DNA of 34,198 nucleotides from Spirochaetota bacterium (GTDB lineage Bacteria; Spirochaetota; Spirochaetia; Treponematales; Treponemataceae). Shown one piece after another: positions 7,699 to 14,320 of the stretch. Both the position numbers and the translations under genes were made by a program. The stretch covers positions 1-34,198 of the forward strand of contig JAEWSQ010000020.1 in NCBI GenBank assembly GCA_023398165.1, in the 5' to 3' direction. The stretch's first letter is position 1, and the number at the start of each line of letters is the position of its first letter. The notes beneath the pieces are model-generated. The model did no database searches, was not told the origin of the DNA, and saw only the letters and a list, made by a program, of their open reading frames with translations.

Positions 7699-7914
7699 AT
7701 GAAAGATGTATATAAACTGGTCATTGCATTTCTCTGCTGGTGTGTCATTCTGCTTTCAGCCTTTATGCTGATCGTCTTAACGTGCGCACCCGGATTTGTT
7801 ATTGCTAAGCCGGTTATCTTCACCGTATGCGTACTGATTATTGTATGCGCTATTGCAGTAAAGATTTTTGATCCGGCTTTTTCAAAGAAAATTACTTCTT
7901 CAACAGGCAAGTGA
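7699..7914 (+). CDS. Small two-helix membrane protein
   Basis: The 71-residue product is mostly two hydrophobic helices (about 5-29 and 37-57) with short Lys-rich ends. I recognise no family. The start follows a very strong AGGAAGGAGGG. It heads a run of four small plus-strand genes (7699-8803) between the late head operon and the minus-strand lysogeny operon. This is an accessory location, and no promoter could be placed with confidence upstream. Possible roles include a second holin, an antiholin or a superinfection-exclusion peptide, none shown by the sequence. Confidence 0.6.
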   Translation: MKDVYKLVIAFLCWCVILLSAFMLIVLTCAPGFVIAKPVIFTVCVLIIVCAIAVKIFDPAFSKKITSSTGK

Positions 7915-7935
7915 ATGTGAAAGACGGAGGCAGTC

Positions 7936-8205
7936 ATGATCTGGAAAAACGGTTGTACACAGTCCTTTATGTATGGTACAGAAAAGCTTACACCGCTACA
8001 GGTGCAAAAAGCAGTAAACAATATGAGTTATACCGGTCTCCAGATTTCAGCTGCCTCTTTACTGTTACTAGCGCAAAAAGCGGGATTTAGTCCAAAAGAA
8101 ATCATGACAATTTTGGATGGCGACGACAAGCCGAGTCCTGTTACCATAAAAGACGAGCTGGATCTTTCCGGCGGATCGATGAACAGAGAAACACGGTATT
8201 ACTGA
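7936..8205 (+). CDS. Hypothetical protein, 89 residues
   Basis: The protein is soluble-looking, with one amphipathic Ala/Leu-rich helix region (YTGLQISAASLLLLAQKAGF, about 37-56) followed by an acidic tail. The LTPLQVQKAVNNM and FSPKEIMTIL segments look like short helices of a small helical domain. No family recognised. The start follows a GGAGG-like sequence (GACGGAGGCAGTC) and it lies 21 bases after the membrane-protein gene, so the two are probably cotranscribed. Function unknown. Confidence 0.55.
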   Translation: MIWKNGCTQSFMYGTEKLTPLQVQKAVNNMSYTGLQISAASLLLLAQKAGFSPKEIMTILDGDDKPSPVTIKDELDLSGGSMNRETRYY

Positions 8206-8223
8206 AAAGAGAAGGAAAAACAG

Positions 8224-8610
8224 ATGAAAGAGAAATGCGGATATTGCAGCAAAGAAATAGCGGAAAATTGTGGAGTTAAAATAACAGTAAACAGAGAAGA
8301 CCAGTCAAGCACATGGTTTTGTGACAGCGTATGTTTCTCAAATGCAATCAAGCGGAATATAAAGAAAATAAAGTTTACGACAAAAAAAGAACGCTACGCG
8401 TATGTAAGCAAACAGAAAAGAGAATACCTTGCTGCCATCAGAGAAAATATTTTACACAAAGAAATAATCACAAAAAAAGAAGCTAGTGATTTATTTCAAA
8501 CACTATCAACAAAAGAAAAGCATGTTTGTTTACTGATAGGCTTTTCTTATGTCTACGCACATGAAAACTTTAATCCCATGAAAATGATCGAAAGATTACA
8601 CAGGAAATAA
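8224..8610 (+). CDS. Small zinc-ribbon-like protein
   Basis: Residues 5-8 (CGYC) and 33-37 (CDSVC) provide four cysteines that could bind one zinc ion, in a treble-clef or MYM/FCS-like layout (WFCDSVCFSNAI). The rest of the 128 residues is basic and helical. Such small fingers usually bind nucleic acid or protein, but no specific family is recognised. The gene lies 18 bases downstream of its neighbour and one base before the next gene, pointing to one operon. Confidence 0.55.
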   Translation: MKEKCGYCSKEIAENCGVKITVNREDQSSTWFCDSVCFSNAIKRNIKKIKFTTKKERYAYVSKQKREYLAAIRENILHKEIITKKEASDLFQTLSTKEKHVCLLIGFSYVYAHENFNPMKMIERLHRK

Positions 8611-8611
8611 T

Positions 8612-8803
8612 ATGAGAGTTCTTGAAATAATTATGAGATGTATATGCTTTATACTCGGTATTTGTCTTGCGTTCGGTGTAAAAATCGAAATGAAAGAAGC
8701 CGGAGCAGCCGAGGTATTTGCAAATACTCTTCTAGTTATTATATGGCTTGGGACAACTCTTTGCCTTCTTGTATTGCCTTGGGTAGTAAAATTACGAAAT
8801 TAA
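8612..8803 (+). CDS. Small two-helix membrane protein
   Basis: The 63-residue product has two hydrophobic segments (about 4-23 and 34-58) joined by a short charged loop (KIEMKEAGAAE). The start lies directly after the zinc-ribbon-like gene, so it is likely translated by coupling; AGGAAATA upstream is a modest ribosome site. It ends 8 bases before the convergent minus-strand operon. No family recognised. Together with the 7699-7914 gene it gives this accessory block two membrane peptides. Confidence 0.5.
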   Translation: MRVLEIIMRCICFILGICLAFGVKIEMKEAGAAEVFANTLLVIIWLGTTLCLLVLPWVVKLRN

Positions 8804-8810
8804 TGAAAAC

Positions 8811-9329
8811 TTACTCTTTCTTTTTATACTTTTGGGTAATCGAAGTTTGTTGGTCGAGCTTTTTCTGATGTGCTTCGTCTGCTTCTTTTTGAAGATCATC
8901 GAAGGTAAAAAAATCAAACGAGAAAATTACATATAAAAGAGAAATAAAAACAAGTAACGTCGATATCCATGATGAAAAATAACAAACAATACGAAGTATT
9001 TTTACAATGCGAGGATCAAATAGTTTCGGAATCTGAATAAGAACCGGATAAATTAATTTTATCGAAATAGTATAAAAGACAATTAGAGATGAAAAGATCA
9101 TTGAATTCTTTACATATTTGATGTTCTCTGATCTTGATTTTGTTTTCTCATTCCAGATCAATGAAAGCCACACACCCATAACTCCGAGAATGATTGACGA
9201 AAGAAGTGTAAGACTTTCAAGAAAAGATATGGAAGTGGATACAGGAATTGCCCTTGCAAAGAAAAAGGAAACAGTACCAGCTGTTAAAATGAAAAAAGAT
9301 ATCAATATTGGAATTATACATTTCTTCAT
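8811..9329 (-). CDS. Four-helix membrane protein of the lysogeny operon
   Basis: This 172-residue protein has four hydrophobic segments (about 4-27, 38-59, 76-98 and 111-138), basic connecting loops, and a charged cytoplasmic tail ending QKYKKKE. I recognise no family. Its ATG shares one base with the stop of the 344-residue gene (TAATG overlap), so the two are translationally coupled and probably act together, one soluble and one in the membrane. It is the last gene of the repressor operon and would be made in the lysogen. A role in excluding or sensing other phages is an inference from this setting. Confidence 0.7.
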   Translation of the reverse strand: MKKCIIPILISFFILTAGTVSFFFARAIPVSTSISFLESLTLLSSIILGVMGVWLSLIWNEKTKSRSENIKYVKNSMIFSSLIVFYTISIKLIYPVLIQIPKLFDPRIVKILRIVCYFSSWISTLLVFISLLYVIFSFDFFTFDDLQKEADEAHQKKLDQQTSITQKYKKKE

Positions 9330-10363
9330 TACAAATCTAAAACTCCTATTAACTCTGATTTATTCTCGTTCAGTTTTGTTAATAAATCAAGTGGTTCTAT
9401 CACTTCTTTATCGTGGTAAGCTACATCAAATTCCTTTTTAACTCTTGATATTTCACCGCTTAACCAGTGCATTTTTCCTGCATCACCATGAAAGACAAAA
9501 CCTGTATCATCATAATCAGTCAAGTCATTTGCTTTCCATGCTTCAATTAGCTCGGTTAACTGTACCTCAGTTGGGGTATAGGAAACCTCATAATATGTGT
9601 TAATTTTATCTTTTGGAATAACTGGGTTTTTTATTCCAAAATATTTGAGAATCTTTTTCATAAAAGGTAATCTCACTGGGGTATTACTGTCTATCCCTTG
9701 CTTTCTTACAATCTTTCTTATCCTCGTCCTATTTTCTGTAATATATTCAATTTGCCCTTTTCTGGACGCTCTTGAAGATTGAAACAAAGGTGCTGTTTCT
9801 GGATTTAAGTCTTCGTCGTCTTCTTTTTTATATCCCATGATTCTTATTTCGCCATCTACCTGTTCTGTAACACAAAACGAAGATTTTATCGCCAAAAAAC
9901 GCTGCAGGTATAATTTCATTTCATCATTATTTGACCCACGATTTTTTTTACATATAGTAGCGTAATATCCAATCTCTGGAAGAAACCAGAAATAGGAAGC
10001 GGTTCCTGGAATTGAATCCTCCGGAAGTGTTGTAATTTTGCATTCTGTGTCATCATCAGTTTTCTTTTCTTTGCTGAGAGTGGCTACCTCTCCTTTGACA
10101 TCTGGCAGTTCATTCCATAATACAAGAAGTAAATTTTGATTTTTTTGTACTTGTTTGTAAAAGTACGTTTTACGTAAAGAGGCTAGGACATCTTGATCTG
10201 TATCTGGATCAAATAATGCGGTATCAATAAACTGGGGTGTCGTTTTTACCCAGCTACCTAAATCCACAAGTGCCTTTGCTAAATTTCCAAACTGGTTTTT
10301 ATTATCAATATAGTATCCGCATTTATGTATTTTGTAAAATGTAATTGTTAATTCTTCTTTCAT
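9329..10363 (-). CDS. Unrecognised 344-residue soluble protein of the lysogeny operon
   Basis: No known domain could be named. The protein has an alpha/beta N-terminal half (MKEELTITFYKIHKCGYYID...), a low-complexity acidic segment near residues 80-95, a region rich in aromatic residues (ASYFWFLPEIGYYATICK, about 121-138), and a basic stretch (about 205-220). The start was set at the ATG ending at 10363 because GAGGTG lies 5 nt upstream; a TTG 60 bases earlier is also open but lacks such a site. It is coupled to the downstream membrane gene. Expression with the repressor suggests a lysogenic trait such as phage exclusion; this is inference. Confidence 0.75.
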   Translation of the reverse strand: MKEELTITFYKIHKCGYYIDNKNQFGNLAKALVDLGSWVKTTPQFIDTALFDPDTDQDVLASLRKTYFYKQVQKNQNLLLVLWNELPDVKGEVATLSKEKKTDDDTECKITTLPEDSIPGTASYFWFLPEIGYYATICKKNRGSNNDEMKLYLQRFLAIKSSFCVTEQVDGEIRIMGYKKEDDEDLNPETAPLFQSSRASRKGQIEYITENRTRIRKIVRKQGIDSNTPVRLPFMKKILKYFGIKNPVIPKDKINTYYEVSYTPTEVQLTELIEAWKANDLTDYDDTGFVFHGDAGKMHWLSGEISRVKKEFDVAYHDKEVIEPLDLLTKLNENKSELIGVLDL

Positions 10364-10430
10364 GAAACACCTCTTCTCCTTCTTCCCCCGCCCATACCCG
10401 ACCGGATCATTTCTCGAATACAACTCTTCT

Positions 10431-11111
10431 TTATTCGAGTATTAGATTATCTATCGCTTCAAATCCTTCTATCGGAATATGAAGATTAGTTCCTTTGGCA
10501 ATGTTTGCTTCGTCTATACCTAAAAAAATGGCAGACTCATCTTTCATCGTTTCAATCCCGGGAGAGCTTCCGCCACCAAGGAAATAATAAAGTGTATGAC
10601 CTGCAATAAGATATTCGCCAATCATTAAATTGGAATCTCGATTTATTGTTAAGTTTATTTCAATTTCGGTCATCCAGCTATATTCTTCTTGCCTATAAAT
10701 TAAAAATTGACTTGGTTCGTGTCGTCTGATTGTAACAACAGCCGAATCAATACTTTCAGAATAATTTGTAATTCCATAACAATTCGTCGAAAACCAATCA
10801 AGTACGGATTGTAATAACTCTATATCAATTGTTCCCGGGTAACTGCTTGAGGAAATTGTCCACTTTAATGCTACGGATTCTTTTTCCGCTATTAATTCTT
10901 GAGGTGTGGTTGTAGTCTCTTTTATTTCTGGTATGGAAAGAATAATGGCAATTATTCCTCCAACCAAGAATAGCCCACCACCAATAAATTCAATAATCGC
11001 AAATACTTTTACATTGGGTAAAGTCTCTGCGAGTCTTTTTGCCTTCAACATCCAGACACCAAGAAGCACAAAAACAAGCCCAAACAGGCAACTTCCGATA
11101 AGTAATAACAT
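10431..11111 (-). CDS. Two-helix membrane protein with a C-terminal globular domain
   Basis: The 226-residue product has two membrane segments (about 2-21 and 37-62) and then a soluble domain of about 160 residues rich in beta-strand patterns (TEIEINLTINRDSNL, HTLYYFLGGG). Whether that domain is outside or inside cannot be settled; the Lys/Arg loop between the helices suggests both ends face the envelope side. It starts 25 bases after the repressor stop with GGAGAG-rich sequence before the ATG, so it is cotranscribed with the repressor. No family recognised; superinfection exclusion is one candidate role. Confidence 0.65.
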   Translation of the reverse strand: MLLLIGSCLFGLVFVLLGVWMLKAKRLAETLPNVKVFAIIEFIGGGLFLVGGIIAIILSIPEIKETTTTPQELIAEKESVALKWTISSSSYPGTIDIELLQSVLDWFSTNCYGITNYSESIDSAVVTIRRHEPSQFLIYRQEEYSWMTEIEINLTINRDSNLMIGEYLIAGHTLYYFLGGGSSPGIETMKDESAIFLGIDEANIAKGTNLHIPIEGFEAIDNLILE

Positions 11112-11136
11112 CTCTCTCCCTCTCTCCTTTCCTTCC

Positions 11137-11784
11137 CTATATTTCTTTTAAAACCGCCCTTACACGCCCTATACAATAAAACGACGTTTCATCGTATGGA
11201 ATGGGTTCTTCCGGTTTAAATTCCTTGGTTAGTATGAACGCCCGCCCGTCCCACACTACATGCGATATGTGCAGATCATCGCTCATGAAATACACATAAA
11301 TGCCGTCATCATTCCAGCCGCTTGCTTCAAAAATGGCAATATTTCCGGCAGATAAAAGCGGTGCCATCCTGTTATTAAAAACACGAATTGCCCTGAGATC
11401 GGTTGAGTATTCCCGGATGGATTCTGATACCGGAACTATTAGAGTCTCCGGGTAGTTTCCGGTATGAGCCTTCGTATCCCGTATAATGTCAAAGTGCATC
11501 GTCTGTTCTTTTGTTAATAGTGGAATTTTAAATACATTGTCTGCTTGTGGTTTTTGTGATCGGAGCATTTCACCTTCACCAGACAAAAGCCAATCAAGGC
11601 TATAACCTAGTTCATAAATTTTTGCTCTCACAGTATCCGGTAGACTATTTGTTCCACTCTCATATTTAGAAATCTGTGTTTGTGTAATTCCAAGAATACT
11701 TGCAAATTCTTCTTGATTCTGAAAACGAAGTTCTTTCCTTATTTCTTTTAGTCTTGATCCAATATCTTTTTCTGAAAAAATCAC
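11137..11784 (-). CDS. C-like phage repressor: HTH plus degenerate S24 domain
   Basis: The 215-residue protein has an N-terminal XRE-type helix-turn-helix (QEEFASILGITQTQISKYESG, about 24-44) and a C-terminal fold of the LexA/CI S24 type (about 115-215). In the S24 motif the usual GDSM-P is NNRMAP (137-142), so the serine nucleophile is replaced by R139, and the expected catalytic lysine position (around H175) also lacks lysine. It should dimerise but not self-cleave. It should repress the divergent early promoter. The start is GTG, supported by AAGGGG 6 nt upstream. It heads the four-gene lysogeny operon. Confidence 0.88.
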   Translation of the reverse strand: MIFSEKDIGSRLKEIRKELRFQNQEEFASILGITQTQISKYESGTNSLPDTVRAKIYELGYSLDWLLSGEGEMLRSQKPQADNVFKIPLLTKEQTMHFDIIRDTKAHTGNYPETLIVPVSESIREYSTDLRAIRVFNNRMAPLLSAGNIAIFEASGWNDDGIYVYFMSDDLHISHVVWDGRAFILTKEFKPEEPIPYDETSFYCIGRVRAVLKEI

Positions 11785-11813
11785 AAAAAACCCCTTAATT
11801 ATTTTAATACCGC

Positions 11814-11869
11814 TTGACTTTATGCCGATATAGCATAATAATATGAGTATCGGGCGTATATTTATATAC
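11814..11869 (+). promoter_or_regulatory. Early promoter with overlapping operator-like inverted repeats
   Basis: TTGACT (11814-11819), a 16-nt spacer and TAATAA (11836-11841) form a good promoter facing the early genes. CCGATA (11825-11830) and TATCGG (11848-11853) are inverted arms around the -10. GTATAT (11856-11861) and ATATAC (11864-11869) form a second inverted repeat just after the expected start site. These lie between the divergent repressor and Ner-like genes, as expected for repressor and Ner operators. Which protein binds which is unknown. The repressor promoter on the other strand could not be placed with confidence. Confidence 0.6.
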
Positions 11870-11886
11870 CTTTAGCCCTAAAAAAC

Positions 11887-11917
11887 AGGAAGGACAAAAT
11901 ACCAGTTTATCCTTCCT
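11887..11917 (-). terminator. Inverted repeat in the early leader, terminator-like on the minus strand
   Basis: AGGAAGGA (11887-11894) and TCCTTCCT (11910-11917) form an 8-bp stem with a 15-nt loop. Read on the minus strand it is followed by G and six Ts, so it may stop antisense transcription heading for the repressor. Alternatively it is an operator or a leader RNA hairpin. A smaller CCCG/CGGG hairpin lies just before the Ner-like ribosome site. Confidence 0.4.
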
Positions 11918-11953
11918 AAAAACAAACCCGTAAAACGGGAAAGGAGCTATGTA

Positions 11954-12217
11954 ATGGCAAACAAACTTATTTCGTACAGGAGGTACATGTTGGAAAAAAT
12001 CACCACACAAGATGGGTGCTGGATCCAGTACCAGTTGAATCTGCGTCATATAACGCAAGCCTCAATTGCAGATAAAGCATGCTGCTCTAGAGGTATCGTA
12101 TCACACTTTTTAAATGCACGCAAGAATTCGCCAACAGTACGCGTCGCATTGGCCGAAGCACTCGGCTATAAAGATTTCGAGCAATTATTGATTGATGCAA
12201 GAATGAGTGCCGCATGA
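11954..12217 (+). CDS. Ner-like early DNA-binding regulator
   Basis: The 87-residue protein contains a helix-turn-helix (ITQASIADKACCSRGIVSHFLNA, about 33-56) followed by ALAEALGY, a CI/Ner-like arrangement. It is the first early gene, divergent from the repressor, exactly where Mu has ner, whose product dampens the early and repressor promoters during lytic growth. The residues before the helix-turn-helix form a 30-residue N-terminal extension. The start follows AAGGAG. The stop overlaps the next small gene. Ner identity is by position and fold; it could also be a Cro-like protein of another family. Confidence 0.75.
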   Translation: MANKLISYRRYMLEKITTQDGCWIQYQLNLRHITQASIADKACCSRGIVSHFLNARKNSPTVRVALAEALGYKDFEQLLIDARMSAA

Positions 12218-12390
12218 AAATATCACTTGTCTGTGAAAATTGTAAAAAGAAACTGACCGTGGAACTTAAAACCGGTGTAAAGCCGACGGCTTCGCTGTAT
12301 AAGTCGCTTGCCGACTCTTTTTCGTTTACCGAAAAAGGGAGCGGTTATATCTGCAAAGAATGTAAGGATAAAGAGGAGAAAAGCACATGA
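12214..12390 (+). CDS. Small zinc-ribbon protein, 58 residues
   Basis: The product starts MKISLVCENCKKKLTVEL and ends with YICKECKDK, so it has two CxxC knuckles (C7/C10 and C47/C50) spaced as in a compact zinc ribbon. It is coupled at both ends by ATGA overlaps, to the Ner-like gene and to the DUF3164 gene, which argues that it is truly translated. Function unknown; small zinc ribbons in early phage operons often act as regulators or adaptors, which is inference here. Confidence 0.7.
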   Translation: MKISLVCENCKKKLTVELKTGVKPTASLYKSLADSFSFTEKGSGYICKECKDKEEKST

Positions 12391-12986
12391 CAGAAGAATT
12401 TATGTTGGACAGTAAAGGCCGGCAGGTACCAACCTGCATGGTACGAGAAATTGACCTCCTACGGGATCAAACCGTAAAGGCAATCATGACAAAGACATTC
12501 AGTATGAGAGAAATGCTTCGCGCTTTTAAGGGTGAAATTTGGAATGACGTAAAAACTTTTCTTTCCCTTTCATCAGAACAGCACGGCATCAAAATGGGAG
12601 GAGAGAGAGGAAATATTACGCTCACCAGTTTTGACGGCAAACACCAGGTAAAGATTGCAGTAAACGACACGATCAGTTTTAACGAAAAATTACAGGTGGC
12701 AAAACACCTGATCGATAACTGCATCAAGCGGTGGTCACAGGGAAGCCGGCCGGAAATTAAAGTTCTTGTGGATGATGCCTTCCAAGTAGACAAACAGGGA
12801 AACATCAGTACTACCCGTGTTCTTGGACTTCGCCGCTTGAATATTGCAGATCCCGAATGGAAAGCGGCAATGGACGCAATTACCGAGAGCATCAGCGTCA
12901 TTGACAGCAAAACCTATATGCGTTTTTACGAACGTACTGAACAGGGGCAATATGTGCAGATTCCGCTTGATGTAGCGGCTTTATAG
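12387..12986 (+). CDS. DUF3164 early protein of Mu-like phages
   Basis: The 199-residue protein matches DUF3164, an early-region family found between ner and the transposition genes in many Mu-like phages. Typical features are the opening FMLDSKGRQVP, a central beta-rich part with GNITLTSFDGKHQVKIAV (about 75-92), and the C-terminal SKTYMRFYER. Its biochemical role is not known. It starts in an ATGA overlap. Nothing looks truncated. Confidence 0.8.
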   Translation: MTEEFMLDSKGRQVPTCMVREIDLLRDQTVKAIMTKTFSMREMLRAFKGEIWNDVKTFLSLSSEQHGIKMGGERGNITLTSFDGKHQVKIAVNDTISFNEKLQVAKHLIDNCIKRWSQGSRPEIKVLVDDAFQVDKQGNISTTRVLGLRRLNIADPEWKAAMDAITESISVIDSKTYMRFYERTEQGQYVQIPLDVAAL

Positions 12987-12994
12987 GAAACGGT

Positions 12995-13123
12995 ATGCAG
13001 GGATTTCTATACCGCCGTGCGATCGACATTAAGGATTTTGGGGAAACAATCGGATGTGCAATTCTCGTTAGATTGGGACTGGCACTAAAAACACTGGCAA
13101 TACACATGAAGGATAACACATGA
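12995..13123 (+). CDS. Very small early protein, 42 residues
   Basis: A 42-codon gene with a weak ribosome site (AGGAAACGGT) that ends in an ATGA overlap with the next gene. The product begins MQGFLYRRAIDIKDFGETIG and has one mildly hydrophobic helix (CAILVRLGLALKTLAI). The main support is its exact fit between two genes with coupling at the 3' end. No family recognised. It could instead be a spacer with no product. Confidence 0.4.
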   Translation: MQGFLYRRAIDIKDFGETIGCAILVRLGLALKTLAIHMKDNT

Positions 13124-13425
13124 AAACAGGCGAAAAAGTATCAAGTCAGGAGAGGATTTTTATAATCACCGATCTTTTGTTTAAGCATCACGTTTCGGGT
13201 CTTTCAAACAAAGAACTTGCAGGATTAACAGGAACGAGCGAGGCAAACATCTGCCGCGATCTGGCAGTATTTGAGCAATATAAGTGGGTAATCAGGGATA
13301 GCTCAGCCAAATGGCGGCTTTCTCCTGATTTTGGATCAATTGCAGGGCATCTCATGAAGTCCTATCAAAAAGCAAAGCTTTTACTCACAGAGGAAGAAGC
13401 TCGATATGCAGCAGCTATGCAATAG
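13120..13425 (+). CDS. Winged-helix DNA-binding protein
   Basis: The 101-residue protein contains a winged helix with GLSNKELAGLTGTSEANICRDLAVFEQYKWVIRD (about 27-60), the classic IclR/MarR-like pattern in which a recognition helix precedes a wing, then a helical tail. Early-region proteins of this sort are common in Mu-like phages, where their targets are mostly unknown. It is coupled upstream by ATGA and followed closely by the DUF3102-like gene, so it is part of the single early operon. Confidence 0.7.
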   Translation: MKTGEKVSSQERIFIITDLLFKHHVSGLSNKELAGLTGTSEANICRDLAVFEQYKWVIRDSSAKWRLSPDFGSIAGHLMKSYQKAKLLLTEEEARYAAAMQ

Positions 13426-13434
13426 GAGAATGGT

Positions 13435-14316
13435 ATGAGAAAGAGTTCAACTGATAATATTGACGACGTAAAAGCCATGGAGTTGATGGCCAAAAAAAGA
13501 GAGGAAGCAGATTTATCTATACGTGAAATTGATGAGTGCTTTTTAAACGAAGGGGAAACCTATAATCTCCATATATGTCTTGAAAAGGCACAGATTTATC
13601 AAGAGCAAATGGCAAGCGGAATGATTGGTCTTGGGAAACAGCTTGTTCTGATTAAATCCCACGAAGAGCATGGCAACTTTATGGCTGCGATTGAACAGTT
13701 AGGGCTTGCCCATACTTCTGCAAACTATGCGATGGCTGCCGCCCGAAAATTTGGAAATTCCCGAACGTTCGGGAATTTGGGTTCTACAAAAATCCAAGTT
13801 CTTACGGTTCTTGATGACGACAGTATAAAAAAACTTGACGAAGGTGGCGAAGTGGAAGGCGTAGGAAGTCTTGATGCCATAGAGCGAATGACGGTACGCG
13901 AGCTTAAAACTGCGCTCCGTAAGGAAAAGGACGAGCGTAAGAAAGAGCGCGAGGCGCAGGAATCGGTAATTGACACAAAGAACAGCAAGCTGAACGAAAT
14001 GGAGCAGCAGCTACGTTACCAGCAGCCCCCGACCAAAGCCGATCTTGCTGGAGCCCGTATTGAAGAAATTCAAAAAAAGTTCTGGGAGCAGGTTTGTTCT
14101 GCAGATTCTTCTATCCGTCTCGCTATCCGCGTTCTCGATGAAATTCAGGAATTGGACGGCATTAAATACGAGCAGATTATGGCCTTCTCTGAGCGGTATA
14201 ACACCTACGTTGCTTCTCTTGCCACAGGATACGAGGAGTTTGTTGAACTGTACGACAATCTTCACATTGCAACAGACAAGGAAAAAAACAAAGAAATAAA
14301 TCTGGATACGGAGTAA
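13435..14316 (+). CDS. DUF3102-like coiled-coil early protein
   Basis: The 293-residue product has a central domain with GMIGLGKQLVLIKSHEEHGNFMAAIEQLGLAHTSANYAMAAARKFGNS (about 57-105), the DUF3102-type signature, followed by a long charged coiled coil (about 150-200) and a helical C-terminal part. DUF3102 proteins are associated with phages and plasmids and may bind DNA; their role is not settled. The start follows AGGAGAATGGT. The coding sequence contains a perfect 24-bp palindrome at 13755-13778, over codons for the RKFGNSRTFGNLG stretch. It directly precedes the transposase. Confidence 0.7.
   Translation: MRKSSTDNIDDVKAMELMAKKREEADLSIREIDECFLNEGETYNLHICLEKAQIYQEQMASGMIGLGKQLVLIKSHEEHGNFMAAIEQLGLAHTSANYAMAAARKFGNSRTFGNLGSTKIQVLTVLDDDSIKKLDEGGEVEGVGSLDAIERMTVRELKTALRKEKDERKKEREAQESVIDTKNSKLNEMEQQLRYQQPPTKADLAGARIEEIQKKFWEQVCSADSSIRLAIRVLDEIQELDGIKYEQIMAFSERYNTYVASLATGYEEFVELYDNLHIATDKEKNKEINLDTE
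13755..13778. repeat. Perfect 24-bp palindrome inside a coding sequence
   Basis: The half-site is AAATTCCCGAAC, followed directly by its exact reverse complement GTTCGGGAATTT with no spacer. It lies inside the DUF3102-like gene and encodes a partly conserved Asn-rich motif, so coding constraint may explain part of it. A protein binding site, cruciform or autoregulatory site is possible. Confidence 0.7.
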
Positions 14317-14320
14317 GAGC

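Noticed and set aside
10364..10423. Upstream TTG extension of the 344-residue minus-strand gene
   Set aside because: The ATG ending at 10363 has a better ribosome site; the extension is a low-quality, basic stretch.
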